From contig JARFXM010000003.1 of the NCBI GenBank assembly GCA_029532625.1, forward strand, positions 2,294,001-2,358,000: a stretch of DNA of 64,000 nt, in the 5' to 3' direction. Below, piece after piece: positions 12,198-24,355 of this stretch (within the stretch, counting starts at the first letter, position 1; every line of letters begins with the position of its first letter). The position numbers and the translations under genes are program-made. Below the pieces are notes generated by a model. It did no database searches, was not told the DNA's origin, and saw only the letters and a program-made list of their open reading frames with translations. Origin of the DNA: Lomentospora prolificans (Eukaryota; Ascomycota; Sordariomycetes; Microascales; Microascaceae).

Positions 12198-13451
12198 ATG
12201 CAGATCTCGACGTTCGCGGTGCTGACCGCCCTTCTCGCTGCGCCGGGCGGCGCCCTCGCACAGCACACGAGCAATTGGGCTGTCCTAGTGGGCACTTCGC
12301 GCTTTTGGTTCAACTATCGCCACCTTTCCAACGTGCTTTCCATATACCGAACCGTGAAGCGACTGGGAATTCCCGATTCCCAGATCATTCTCATGCTCCC
12401 TGATGACATGGCTTGCAACCCGAGAAACGCCTTCCCCGGTACCGTTTACAGCAACTCCGACCGAGCCGTAGATCTCTATGGAGACAATATCGAGGTGGAC
12501 TACCGCGGCTACGAGGTTACCGTCGAGAACTTCATCCGTCTTTTGACCGACAGAGTGGGCGATGAAATGCCAAGGAGTAAGAGGTTGTTGACCGACGACC
12601 GGAGCAACATCCTCGTCTACATGACCGGCCACGGCGGCAACGAATTCCTCAAATTCCAAGATGCGGAGGAAATTGGCGCCTACGACCTTGCAGACGCTTT
12701 CGAGCAGATGTGGGAGAAAAAGAGGTGAGGCAAAGCTCAATATCGACTCACGCGCCCCCTCCACACCAACCTATCACCAATTCTAACATGTCCCGTTCCA
12801 ACATCTAGGTACCACGAGATCCTCTTCATGATCGACACCTGCCAGGCCAATACCATGTACAGCAAACTCTATTCCCCCAACATCATTGCGACCGGGTCTT
12901 CTGAACTTGACCAATCGTCGTACTCCCACCATGCCGACAACGACGTCGGTGTCGCCGTCATCGATAGGTTTACCTATTACAATCTCGAATTCCTCGAGAA
13001 TCAGGTCCGCGACATGAGCAGTAAGAAGACTATCGGGGATCTTTTCGATAGTTATGATATTAGCAAGATTCACTCCAACCCTGGATTCCGTTACGATCTA
13101 TTCCCCGGCGGTGCTAGTACGGCCCGTAGCCGCCTAATCACCGACTTCTTCGGTAATGTGCAAAGTGTCGAGGTCCAAGGTACCACCAACAATACTCTAG
13201 ACGAGGAGCTTTTGTCTCTTAGTAAGACCATTGCCGAATTGCGGAGGAGAGCCGACGAGCAAGAGGCGGCGGAAAAGAACGCCACCAGCCCCGCCGCGCA
13301 ACCTATTTCCATGAAAGAGAATGTGAAGCTGCCGCTGGCGAAGCCCTTGACGGATGACAACTGGTGGGCGAAGAAGATCTACGGCGCTACGGCTGTTGCT
13401 GGGTGCGCCCTCCTCTGGGGTATTAGCTCGTATTTGGAAACTGCTAGCTAA
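12198..13451 (+). CDS. GPI8: GPI-anchor transamidase catalytic subunit Gpi8
   Basis: Exons 12198-12724 and 12809-13451, 389 residues. It is the cysteine protease of the ER GPI-transamidase complex: it cleaves the C-terminal signal of precursor proteins and transfers the new C-terminus to a GPI anchor. A signal peptide (about residues 1-22) precedes the C13-type caspase-like domain. The catalytic dyad is visible as His145 in MTGHGGNEF and Cys187 in MIDTCQA, 42 residues apart as in the yeast enzyme. The block after the cysteine ([18 protein letters not shown]) is also highly conserved. A membrane segment near the C-terminus ([13 protein letters not shown]) anchors it in the ER. The intron splits an Arg codon just before [11 protein letters not shown]. 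The start is the first ATG, directly followed by the signal peptide. Confidence 0.97.
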
Positions 13452-14127
13452 GGATCGCGGCCAGGGCGATAAAGTCCCAAATATACCCTGTTAACCGACC
13501 TGCTTGCATAGCCGACATACATTCCTGGGACGTTACGACTAACTCAGATATTCCGTCATCTGACCCGCAACACCGACTTTCAATTGAATATGGACCCGAA
13601 ATAAGGGACTCAAACATAATGCCATACAAAGGCAGGAAGTCCGCGGCAGTGAGTCCTCCCAAGAGAGCTGTACGATTCACAAAGAAGCCATATGTTGCGC
13701 TTTTGTACATTATCTAGCCAGCCTTGCCGGCATTTCGTTTGTAGAAATATACCCGAATAACAAGGATGGCAAGCCGCCAAAAACATGTGGAATAAGTGTA
13801 ATTTAGATTCAAGACGTTGAGTCTCGATCGATGATCTTGCACGGATCTTCAAATTGAGCAACTTGGGACCAGGAGCTGTTTGAAGATGGAGTGAATGTGT
13901 CCCATGCCATGTCCATGTCATCCTGCGGTGAATCTGGCGGCTGCTGCCAACCGTCCGCTTCTACACTCAATTCATATCTCACCCACATGTCGACTGTTAA
14001 ACTTCCATCCGGGCGAGCCTCTACTCATAGAAATTGGTGGCATATGAAGAAATTGGAGTAACCCTTGAGTGCTTCAGTATGTCCGTTTTAAACCTATACT
14101 ACCATAACTTTGTTTCTCTATGAAGCA
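13452..14127. other. Intergenic region between GPI8 and SFC9
   Basis: 3' region of GPI8 and promoter of the TFIIIC subunit gene. No further gene seen. Confidence 0.6.
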
Positions 14128-16637
14128 ATGTCGAAAAACAAGGTAGGTGGCACTGATTTCCAGCCGCCACATCAACCCAGTCTGACATGCAAAGACCCCT
14201 CCGTTAATACCACTTCGCGTGGGCTCGCGCTTGTACGCCACGCACTCGCTCGCCTGGTCCTGTGACGGCGAGCTAGCAGTAGCGGGAGATGACTCTCTGC
14301 ACATCTATCTACCCCATTTCCGGGATGAGGGTGGCCACGGCGACGAGGGCTCCGGCTCGGAAGACGGGGAGGAGGACGGCGCGGAACCGGCCGAGGACAA
14401 GCCCTGGTTCCTCAAACTTTCGCCGATGGGAAAACCGCAATATTCCACCGTGCCTCTTCGGCTGTTAGTGCCACAAGTTACGGACCCGCGGATGAACCAG
14501 AGGCTGCTGGCCAAGAAGGGGGCTACGATTACGTATAGCGAGGACGAGGACGAGTTCATGGGAGCCGGCGTGGGAGTCGTGACCGGAGTCGGTTCCGCGC
14601 TGAACCAAGTAGTGAGCGTGCAGTGGTCGCCGACCGGTGTGGGGCCGAACCTCCGCCCCGTCGTCACGGCTTTGCTCACAAAGGGTTACCTTTTGGCGTA
14701 TGGCGAGGTGTTGGATCGCAGGAGCGCACATATGGATATCAAGACGCGCGACTTTAGGTTTTGGAAGCTGCTTTGGGGCATAGGCGCCACCATACCTCTT
14801 GCGGATGCTTCTTCCACGACGGGGTTCTCGGCGCGGGGGGACAAGATTACGTCGTTCTCGTGGAGCCATGCCGTTGCGCCGGGACAGGGGCTTTTGGCGT
14901 ATAAGACAGATGCAGAAGAGCTTCTTATCATGGCGGTGCAATACCTCGAAACGGTTAGGGCAAAGGGGACGAATAGCGATGGGGGTCCCGCGTGGAAAAT
15001 CGATGAGCTTGCTAGGATTGAGATCCCAGGCCCTCATCAAGCCCTTGGTGTAAGTAGCCTCAACCGCGCGTGCGAATCGAGATGGGAAATGCATCCCGGT
15101 CTAACACCGACTCAAGGTTCACGACCCAGACTACACTCCGTCCGGGTCCGGTTTCTCCCTAAAGTGGGGACCCTGGCTCGTATCAGATGAGGGCTCTCGT
15201 ACCTCAGTGATATCGTATATTGCGCCAAACTACGTCGGGTTCAAAAGGGTGGTCCTAGGTGCGTCGTGGGAACGAGGCGAGCTTCCCAAGCTCGAATTAA
15301 GCGACAAAGATATCCTTGGGATATGTACACATCTTTCAACGGACGCCTTCCTCGAATGGGAGGATACAGTAAGACGTTCAACCCCACCATTACCTCGACT
15401 CAGCTAACAACAGTCCCTACCACTAGATATGGGATACAAAGGGCACAAAGCTATGTCGAGGGGTGATAGCTACACCGTTTTTGCCCATACCTTTTGAGCT
15501 TGATCTATTAGGCCAGGCTCCCGAGAAGCCAAAACACCACCCACGCGCGTGTAACAGCTTATATCCTGCAACGAATGGCCCTGATACCTTCAACCCGATT
15601 TCCGGTACGTTCGTCCCTCCTAACTATATCGGAGGATTGCCTACTAACCCTCACTCGGAAGGCGTTGTCGTCAGCATACCACCTCCATCTGCCAACCCTA
15701 CAACACACCCCGTTCCCATCTACACATTAACGCGCCTCTCCGCCACGTCCACAAACGCAAACTGGTTCCAGCACAACGACCCAATCTCACCCTTCACGCC
15801 TCCAACATGGGCCACAGCCATCAACAAGCTCATCAACGCAAGCCTCCCAGAATCCACATCCCAGTACCTGATCGACTCTGAATCAGACTCCGACTCCAGC
15901 AACTCTCTACCCAGCGACTTTGGGGAGGACGAGGACGAAGTAGTGATCGAAGCCCCCCCCCAACGAAGCCACCGTGAAACCGCAACGCGCGAGAATATGG
16001 AGCATCGCGCATTCTCCGGGCGCATCCACCACGGCCATATTGTACTCGAAGCACAGCACTCTTATCCCTGACCGCGTCTGCCGGTCCCGTGTCGCCTTCG
16101 ATACCCCTCCGATAGCCACGTCTAGACCCACGTCTAGGCCCTCCACCCCAGAGGCTCGAAACACCTCGACTTCCCAGCGGATCCTTACTTCCGAGGCAAA
16201 AGTCTGGGAGTGGATGTATTCCGGCGGACCAGCCGTCCCCGGATTCTCGACAGAGGCAAGCCCGAAGCTGGCCGGCGTGTTCAGCGAGGCCATCGAATCG
16301 GCCGAGTGTCCGCTCTGTACCAAACCTCTCGAGTTGGCTGGCAAGGACTTCATCTGTTCCGCCAGCCACATGTTCTGTAAGTGAGGCGCCCACTTCTATC
16401 TCTCCGTTAAAGCCTAAGGGCTGCTTGCTTACCGGCCTCGTTTTAGCGCGGTGCGTCACTTCTGGTCTACCCATCCTGGCGCCGGCGACGTTTCGCCTCT
16501 GCGGCCTGTGTGGACGCGCCAACATGCTCATGGAAGAGCTCCTCCGCGTTGCTTCTGAGCATGGCCTCTCAGCTGACGTGGTATCGTCGATTTCAAAAGA
16601 CCTGTGTAATGGGTGCGGAGGAAAATTCGTCCTGTAA
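14128..16637 (+). CDS. sfc9: TFIIIC subunit Sfc9/TFIIIC90 (frame broken at a C9 run)
   Basis: Exons 14128-14142, 14195-15049, 15117-15368, 15427-16376 and 16447-16637. It is a subunit of RNA polymerase III factor TFIIIC, which binds tRNA-gene promoters. The first exon encodes only five residues, and a 52-nt intron joins it to a beta-propeller-like N-terminal region (LAWSCDGELAVAGDDSLHIY). The middle part carries a Ser/Asp/Glu-rich acidic loop. The C-terminus is the TFIIIC-type zinc finger, with Cys pairs CPLC, SASHMF, RCV and CGLCGRAN. At 15953-15961 a run of nine C puts the conserved ARIWSIAHSPG block into the next frame, so the sequence as given stops at 16069-16071. With eight C the gene would read through to about 753 residues. 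No GT..AG intron reconciles the frames. It is either a one-base sequence error or a real disabling indel. Confidence 0.85.
15953..15961 (+). other. Homopolymer C9 causing a frameshift in SFC9
   Basis: Upstream of this run the coding frame reads DEDEVVIEAP. Downstream, the conserved TFIIIC90 sequence is one base out of frame. Flanking frames are both clearly coding, and the frame change falls inside or next to the C run. Confidence 0.8.
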
Positions 16638-16846
16638 CTACAAAAGGTATCCGCCCATGTTGACGATGCATGAATTGGTATCCTCTTTTTATTTTTATCA
16701 TAAGTACATGTACACTGAATTCATCAAACCAGATTACAGCTATCCAAATGCTGCAGCCTGTGTAGGCCCTCCTCAAAGGGCCACATTGCACAACCGCCCT
16801 GCCTCACTTGTACACTGGTATCCAACACTGTACATGACCCCTTCCT

Positions 16847-18759
16847 TTAATGAGTCTTTGGCCCGTTGGCCTTCGAAGGTCCGCCGGTCCTCCCAAATCC
16901 ACACCAGCACGTAGCATCGCCTTCCCTCTCCACCTGTACCACGAGGTCCATGCCGTTCCTAAGCAAGAACTGTCTCACTCTGTCCCTCACGTCGTCTAAT
17001 GAGGATCCCTTCCCCGCCACAACGTGCACGATGCCAAGCAACCTCCGCCCACCAACACTTCCCACCTGCTCTACCTCGCTTTTCTCCTTCTTGTCGTCTT
17101 CTGTAGTATCTCGATCATTGAGCCAGAATTTGGGCACCGCGCATCCTACCACGCCCTGCTGTTGGCTGATGCCTGCCAGGATGTTCCGCAGGCTATACTC
17201 GACGTCATCCGGCACGCTCAGGAGCAGCCTCTTGGCGGAAGATATGACCAGTGGCCTCGCGGAGAGGAAGATGAGAACGGAGATAAACACAGAGGCAGTG
17301 GGATCCCAACCGCCCCAATTTGTGAAATAGGTAAGGATTGTGGAAACAATCACCGAGGCGCTACCAAGAGTATCTGCGAGAATGTGGAGGTAGATGCCGT
17401 GCATATTTTCGTTGTCATGAGAATGGCCGTGGGCATGATCGTGCGAATGAGAGCAGCCACCATCGTTCTCGTGTCCATGACTATGTCCATGACTATGCCC
17501 ATGGTCGTGGCCGTGATGGTGGTGGTGGCCAAAAGACGTGATGCCGACAAGGTTGACGAGCAGGCCAAGAATACTCACGATGAGCAATTCACCAAGACGC
17601 TTAGGCTTAGATCCTTCCCATATCCGCTCGACGGCTTCGAATGTGATCTCGACGCTTAGGAGACTGCCGAGGGAGAGCACCAGTTAGCATAATACACGGC
17701 GGCTATGCACATCAATTTGCTACTCACATAAGGAGGATTCCGTTGGCGAAGCCGCTCAAAGTCTCCATTTTACCCAGGCCATAGGGGAACCTTTGGCTCC
17801 TGGGCCACTTGCTGGCTACAGCAGCTACCAGACCGACAAGTAGTGCCACACAATCGAAGAACATGTGAACGGTATCACTGAGAAGGCCGAGGGATTCTGT
17901 CACATAACCGTAGAAGGCCTGAACGACCATGAAGGACACGTTGAGGCTACGGAATACCGATTAGCGGAAGAACGTGGGGTAAAGTTGGGATCTAACAGAG
18001 TAGAGTGGAAGGTACATACCACATGTAGTAGAAGATCCTGCGGGAATCTTTCTCGGCCAGGATCGCGTGTAGAAGCGGCCATGATGCGCAATACTTTAGG
18101 AGCGCCCGCGTCAAGAAAGATTTCTCGCTGCTGGCTCCATGGTTATGTCCATGAGAGTGGTCGTAGGAATGGGCGTGAGCGTGAGAATGGGAATGAGAAT
18201 GCGAATGAGAGTGGTGGTCATGTGAATGGTGTGCGTGGTCGTGGTCATGGTCGTGATGCGAATGTTGGTGTGGATGCGCATGGTCATGTCCATGATGTTG
18301 ATGATGGTGCTCGCTACACGCCGTCTCCGTGTACCGTGGCAGCTGGTACTTGATAGGCATTGAGCTCGTCGCCGGAGTCATGAGAATCCTTCCGCCCATT
18401 CCCTCCTCCTTCCATGACTCGGCAACGTTTATAGGTGCGGGCGGCGCCATTCTCTCTCTTGAAGCATGGCCGTTGGCCACGGGCTCGTAGCCGGAGCTTT
18501 GGCGCCCCAGCTGTCCACCCCCTCTGCCGTCCCCTTCGCCAACGGGACTAAGTTGTTTTCTGGAGCCATTGGCTGATTGCGCTTCGGGACTAAGGTAGGA
18601 GGATATCGAGTCGTTCGTTCGGAGGGTCTTGACAGACGGCGGCGATTGAGAAAGGGAATTGACGCTGCCACTGGAGTGCGTATGGGAGTGGGAATGGGAG
18701 TGGCGAGGGTCATGGATGTGTTGAAGCGGGGGGGTCGGGAGCGAGTAGGACGAAGTCAT
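16847..18759 (-). CDS. His-rich zinc transporter, cation diffusion facilitator of the ZnT5/ZnT7/Msc2 type
   Basis: Exons 18759-18020, 17946-17728 and 17663-16847, 591 residues. It is predicted to move zinc from cytosol into the ER or another early secretory compartment in exchange for protons. The first 190 residues are a Ser-rich region followed by a dense His/Asp/Ser run. The CDF membrane domain follows (EKDSRRIFYY, SLGLLSDTVHMFFD, FPYGLGKMETLSGFANG). Zinc-site HxxxD motifs are visible in the second span (HMFFD) and the fifth (HILAD). A second His-rich loop lies between spans four and five, as in this subgroup. The C-terminal cytosolic domain is shorter and contains CWCGF. Yeast Msc2 carries extra N-terminal membrane spans that are absent here, so it resembles ZnT7 in layout. 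It is convergent with SFC9, with 210 bases between the stop codons. Confidence 0.92.
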
Positions 18760-19017
18760 GGCTGCGATCAGGAGGGCGATTGAGGGCCCTCAAATATATA
18801 CAAAAAGCTTTGCGCGGTCGGTTGGTCAGTTGGCCGGAAACTCGGGGTGCTCGATGTCGATAGTCGCGGGTTCGCCTATCGACAAAGGCTATGATGCCCT
18901 TTTAAGAGTTATGCGCGTGGCTGCAAGGGGCCGAGAGAGATGGCCTCGGACTATTGTCATGAAGTCATGGGATGACGAGCAAGGAAAGGGCAAGACCGAT
19001 GACGGGGCTGAGGAGGA

Positions 19018-19044
19018 GAAGAAGAAGAAGAAGAAGAAGAAGAA
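19018..19044. repeat. (GAA)9 microsatellite
   Basis: Nine perfect GAA units upstream of the zinc transporter gene, on its promoter side. Confidence 0.9.
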
Positions 19045-20479
19045 CAATGTCTCAGTTAAAGGTGAAAGCTAGGTTGTTGAGGGAGGGGGTAGTGGGAACC
19101 GGCAGCAATAAAGGCGGTTGCTTCCCAGTCCGGGGCTGTCCAATAATATTTAATGGCCAGCAAGGGTACAGAACACTGACACGAGCACAGTTTGGGGGGG
19201 ACTCGAGGAATACTACGGGCCTTATCTGGGCACCAGCGCAATGCGACTCAATTGGGAAGGAGAATGGATTGACGGGTTCAGACACCGAAAATCTTGGTGA
19301 CGAGAAGTGGATACGGCACTGCAGCCAGCGAGGCTAAAAAGGGTTCAGTGTTCCTCGGTGGCCGACGGAAACGGAAAACAGACAGTCGGGAGAGAGCTGG
19401 AAGGAGAGCTGAAAGCTTTAACGCTGGCTGGCCGGCATTGAAGATGGCGCACCGTTTGCTGATGATATTGATCGGGGATAACACTCCAATCTCGTACTTG
19501 GACCGGCCAGCCATGGATAGGGGCAGAGGGGGAGTCGTAGTCGGCTCCATTTACGGTAATGTGGCGTGCACCCAAGACGGAAGGTTATTGGATGCTAGGC
19601 CCTAACAGAGGAAGCCCAGGTTCCTGCATCCGCTTGCGACCCAGTTAAGATGGGGAAAGCCTGTGAACCGCTTCAATGTACGTGGACTAACGACCAAGAT
19701 ATCAACACCTCCCTGTTATCCTTTTACGGTCGACGGTCGGCGCTAGAGAAACCTTGAAAAGATGATGGTGTGTTGACGATGCTGTCAAGCAGATCTGTAA
19801 GGAGGAAAAAAACAATAATTATCGCACCCAGTTAAGGCCCAAATACGGCCTCGCCAGCCAGCTGTGCGCATCTTGGCGATCGCTAGGCGGTATTTCTTGA
19901 TATTAACAAGACACTCCTGCAGATGATTGAGGGCATGCAAACCTGGGTGATGGAGGGCGTCCTGCGAGAAGGTGGGTTGTGCAGACCAATCTATGCAAAC
20001 CTTTACGTACACCGATTTGCCTCAGGGCTCTCGCCAGCTGTTAATCTGTGCTGGCTTATGCTTGGCCACCGGAACTCCCTGAGATCGCCAGGCTCCATTC
20101 CAGGCGCTATCGTTATCGGACCCTCCCGTTTCCCCCTTAATATGCGTCAAGCGCCGCCCTTCACACCCTCTAGAACTCCATTTCGGCACCCATGGACCCG
20201 TTACATCTTGGGGTATTACGAGGCCCCAATGTCATGGACAAATGCCACTGCAAAAAGCCCCAAGCAGCTGCCAGTCATCAGCGTTGGCACCTGCCATATC
20301 TGACCAGCCGTATGTGGCAGGCGGATAAATCCAATGATATGCATCGCGAAAGTCTGTGTTGTTAACGAGCAGCTGTCCTCTCCTATTAGACAGAGAGAAG
20401 GATGTGTGCATGTTGGAATGTTTAAAGCATCTCTCTTGATTTATCGTTCTGATATCAAATTATCAGGTGGGTGGCCGTG

Positions 20480-20497
20480 TATATATATATATATATA
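20480..20497. repeat. (TA)9 microsatellite
   Basis: Nine perfect TA units about 290 bases upstream of the ALG1 start codon. Confidence 0.9.
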
Positions 20498-20783
20498 CAT
20501 AAATACTTTTTATATCGCAATCGCGCCTTCCGTTGATCGAATCAGCGCGTACCCTTCATTCCGTCCTCCGCCGCGAGCCCTCGGCCACGTGTGTTTTTCA
20601 ACAGCTTGGGCTCTTCGAAATCTTCAAGCTTATTTCAAACTAAAACCAGCCACGCGTATCAGGAACGGTGTTCTACGTTTATGGGGCTAGGAGGAAGAAA
20701 AGACTGTGTCTGAGGCTACGACACGTTTGGAGCAGTCACTGCGACACGGTAATTCTTTTAGCCACCGACACCCAACCGCTACG

Positions 20784-22299
20784 ATGTCTGCCACCATCGC
20801 TTTCGCTTTCACGTTCGTTGCCGGCATCGTCGCCGCCCTAATCCTCATTTCCTTTTCCAAATACCTATTCAAGCTCCTCCCGAGTCGGTATCGGCCCGCC
20901 CAAGACCCCAAGCATGACCGCTACCAAATCCTCGTCCTTGGCGACATCGGACGTAGCCCGCGCATGCAGTATCATGCCCTCAGTATTGTAAAAAGCGGCG
21001 CCTATGTCGACCTAGTAGGGTATAAAGGTATATTTAATCAACTCACATGTGTCTCTAATCAGGAGCTTCTAACATGGATCGACGAATAGAAACTGCTCGC
21101 CATCCTGGACTTGTAGGTAACCCGCAAGTCGGGCTCTACCCGTTGACACCACAACCTGAATGGCTCCGATGGCAGATGAGCCTCTTTATCGGTCTACCAC
21201 TCAAGGCTGTATGGCAGTCGTATGACCTTTTCTGCACTCTTGCCTACACTGCTCCGGCTGCAAAGTGGATCATTATACAGGTTTGTTATCGCTTGATGAT
21301 TCCGTGTGCACCAGCGGCTTACAACGTCCTTAGAATCCGCCGTCCATCCCAACTCTCCACATTGCCTACATCGTCTCCTGGCTTCGAGGCAGCAAGGTCA
21401 TGGTGGACTGGCACAACTACGGCTACACCATCATGGCTGTCAACCGGAGCCCTAGCAACCCCTTGGTCAAGCTGTACAAGCGCTACGAATGTTTCTTTGG
21501 CCGCCGCACTCCAGATGTCAGCATTACAGTGACCGAAGCCATGGGACGCGATATGCGCAAGCCTCCTTTCAGGCTAAAGATGCCTATCCTCACACTTCAC
21601 GACCGACCGGCAGCTACATTCCAGCCCATGACCTCCCGAGACGAGCGTAAAAAGTTCTTGCTAGGCCTCCGCGAGACCACAGACTACGCCGAAAACATCA
21701 TCGCCGGAAAGACCCGACTCGTGGTCAGCAGCACCTCGTGGACACCCGACGAGGACTTTGGCATCCTTTTGGAGGGCCTGATCAAGTATGCCGAGGGAGA
21801 CTCGACTGACGGCTCCGCGAAAGGACAGGCCACTCCTCTCCTCGTCATCATCACCGGAAAGGGTCCCCAAAAGGCAGACTTCGAGCAGATGATGAAGAAG
21901 CTCAAAGCTGGCGGCCACCTCCCCAACGTTGACATCACCACCGCGTGGCTCTCCACCCGGGATTACGCCACTCTACTAGCCGCCGCTGACCTGGGCGTCT
22001 GCCTTCACCGGTCCAGCTCCGGCGTTGATCTTCCCATGAAGATTGTCGACATGTTTGGGGCCGGCTTGCCGGTTGCTGCCTATTCGGCCTACGAGAGCTT
22101 CAACGAACTCGTCCGGGAAGGCGAGAATGGCTGCGGTTTCGAGACGGCGGATGACCTGAGCGTAGTTTTAAGAAGGCTACTGTCGGGTAATGCGGCTGAG
22201 CTCAAGGGGTTGCGGCAGGGGGCAGTAAAGGAGGGAAGTAGGAGGTGGGATGATGAGTGGGGTCCCGTCATTGGAAAGACTCTCGGCCTGGTTGCCTAG
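20784..22299 (+). CDS. ALG1: Chitobiosyldiphosphodolichol beta-mannosyltransferase Alg1
   Basis: Exons 20784-21027, 21090-21280 and 21334-22299, 466 residues. It adds the first mannose from GDP-mannose to GlcNAc2-PP-dolichol on the cytosolic face of the ER, an essential step of N-glycan assembly. An N-terminal membrane segment (residues about 3-28) precedes a GT33/GT-B fold. Conserved blocks are [16 protein letters not shown], the family hallmark [12 protein letters not shown] created by joining exons 2 and 3, [12 protein letters not shown], and the C-terminal donor-site block [21 protein letters not shown]. The second intron is only 53 nt. The first acceptor (ATAG at 21089) was chosen because it alone joins VGYK to [11 protein letters not shown] in frame. 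Confidence 0.96.
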
Positions 22300-22766
22300 A
22301 GGGGGCCAAGCAGTTCCTGTCACTTGTATTTGTAATGTACATGTGGGATACTCCTGGGCTGTGAGATTCGCTAATTTAGCAATAGAGGATGATGCCTTTG
22401 AGAACTACTAATCGAGAAGCTCACACTTAACACCTTGATCCTTCAGTTCCCGTGCTAGCCAACCCCATTACTTCGCTAACCGATATGCTCGGGGTTTTCA
22501 AGAGATATACCAAGCTGGAAGAAGGTAGGAAAAAAGACCACATCCATCCACGCCAGTACTTGTTAGTTATGCACGCTTTGAAAGGAAGAAATCGAGGCAA
22601 GGGGCTGGGGATCCGGCCATTCCCCCCAGTCTAGCGGTATTATGATTACCCAGGAGGCCACATGGACTGCCTGGCGGGGGGGGATTCCAAGATCCCAAGC
22701 GAATTCCAGAACCAGGGGCGGATATCCATGGTTTGTCGGTTGCAAGGCGACGCGGGAACCCCGTCT
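22300..22766. other. Intergenic region between convergent ALG1 and UBC7
   Basis: 3' regions of both flanking genes. No gene seen. Confidence 0.6.
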
Positions 22767-23383
22767 TCAATCCTCTCCGAGACTCGCCCTAACACAAGCC
22801 CTGCACCGCTTCCTGAAATCCTTGTGTTTCCCTTCCCTCTCTTCCCTGAACAACCTCGCGGCCTCGACATTAGCGGGCGATTCGTCGTTTGGAGAGTGGA
22901 ACAGCGAGATGACGCTCAAAAGGATCGTCTCGGGTGTTTGGACCGGGCTCCACCGCTCGGAAGCGGATTCGTAACCGTACATGTCATCTCCCGGTGGGTG
23001 CAGGATGGAGATGCACAGCTTGCCGTTTTCGTAGATGTTGGGGTGGAAGGGGATGGGTTGTTGAAAGGTCATCGAGGGGGGCATGAGGGGGTAATTCGAG
23101 GGGAAGTTGAGGTGGGCGCGGAAGTTGCCTCCTGTTCGACACGGGCCTCGTTAGTAGCGAGCTCATACCAGCCTGTTTCTAGGCGAAGAGAGTGTCCCCG
23201 GGGGGAGGGCTCACCGCCGTAGTATTTGCAGTCGTCGTTGATCATGAGCATAACCTCCCACTCAAAGATGTTGTCGTCGTTGACCAGGCCGCAGGAAATG
23301 CCAGGGATGTCCTTGCTGCGCTGCATCTCCTTCAACTGTCGACGTAAAAGTGACGCCGCCGCGGCGCTAGAAGAGGAGGCCAT
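22767..23383 (-). CDS. UBC7: Ubiquitin-conjugating enzyme E2 of the Ubc7/UBE2G2 class
   Basis: Exons 23383-23215 and 23131-22767, 177 residues. It passes ubiquitin from E1 to ER-membrane E3 ligases in ER-associated degradation. The UBC fold is complete: FEWEVMLMINDD, the joined YYGGGNFRAHLNFP, the HPN block (FHPNIYENG) and the catalytic cysteine near residue 96 in GKLCISILHPPGDD. The acidic loop insertion after the cysteine (HPPGDDMYGYESASERWSPVQ) is diagnostic for the Ubc7/UBE2G2 and Cdc34 classes. It ends in a helix with an unusual basic run (GKHKDFRKRCRACVRASLGED). The intron is 83 nt and lies before the conserved GG.F block. The usual Cue1-binding surface cannot be judged from sequence alone. 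Confidence 0.94.
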
Positions 23384-24355
23384 GGTGGAATGATCGGCTT
23401 AGGCGTCGGCGGAGGTGGTCCCTTTGCAGCCTGGCAAGTGGCTATTGAGCTAAAGTCTGGGTGTATGAATTTTGTTCGGTGAGACGGCGGCGCAAAGTCA
23501 TAGACTAAGAACTGCTGTTTCGCACTCGAGAGAGATATTCGCAGGGTTGCGGGAATGGCTTAAAACTAGGAAGGCGAGGGCTTCGTGTGGATTTTTGTAG
23601 GTGTCCTCAGGCCAGACTTGGGGATGCCGGTGGGAAGTGACCGAGTGCAAGTTTCGGGACGCGGGGCAGAAGTGGCGGGGTTCAGTGGTCTGCTACTTGG
23701 GCGGGAAGCCACATATTGATGCGCTTGTCGCTCGGTGAGGCCTGCGGAGCCGCGCTGGTTCAGGCGATAACGGAACCAACGAGTCTACATGAGGAGAGGT
23801 GACATCAGAAGGAGTTTAGTCCTACTACGATTCTACAAGATGAAATAACAGACAGGTCTATTCCGTTGGAAGCGGGTGGAGCGCACAATATCGTTCCTCA
23901 TCCTCCATGCATCCATCTCTCAATTTAAGGCTTGGCTTCAGGTTAAGCTGGCTATGTTGCCCTAGAGCTTGGCTTGTTCTACCTAAGCGCCTAGTCATAA
24001 TACGCCGAACCAATTGACTTGGTCCACCCTTTTTTGTGATATTACCCCTATGATTATCTCCATATAACAAGCCCGACTAACATTATCGAGCCCAGTCAAG
24101 TTCTTCCGCTCGAGTGGTCTGCATAGGCGCTCGATTGGGTTCTCATCGAGGGACTCATAGCGCGCGCCTCGGCCCTTCATCCTCGAAGAATTGACCATGT
24201 CCTCTGCCATGTTTGAGGGTCGAAGTGGGCAGAATGGCACCCAATGCCACTCGAATGTTGATGATTTCTTTGTTGCCCACGGGCATTTGGCCGCCGACTG
24301 GGCAATGGGGACTGTCCGATCCTCGGAATTATCAAGGTAGATTAGGCTGCGTCGT
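23384..24355. other. Intergenic region between UBC7 and SNU23, no gene recognised
   Basis: Promoter of UBC7 (minus strand) and 3' side of SNU23. The only open frames are short and unremarkable. Confidence 0.55.

Larger units (their letters stand above)
18760..20783. other. Intergenic region between divergent zinc-transporter and ALG1 genes
   Basis: No gene recognised in 2 kb. Contains a GAA triplet repeat, an AT-repeat and the promoters of both flanking genes. Open frames of up to 126 codons have no identifiable motif. Confidence 0.55.

Noticed and set aside
15864..15968. An intron that would repair the sfc9 frame
   Set aside because: The possible donor and acceptor pairs give the wrong phase or an intron of 14 bases.
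15833..16531. 232-codon and 154-codon minus-strand frames over sfc9
   Set aside because: Antisense to conserved TFIIIC sequence including the zinc finger, so they are by-products of the GC-rich exon.
17024..17659. 211-codon plus-strand frame over the zinc transporter
   Set aside because: Its Met/Val-rich repeats are the reverse of His-Gly and His-Asp codons of the transporter.
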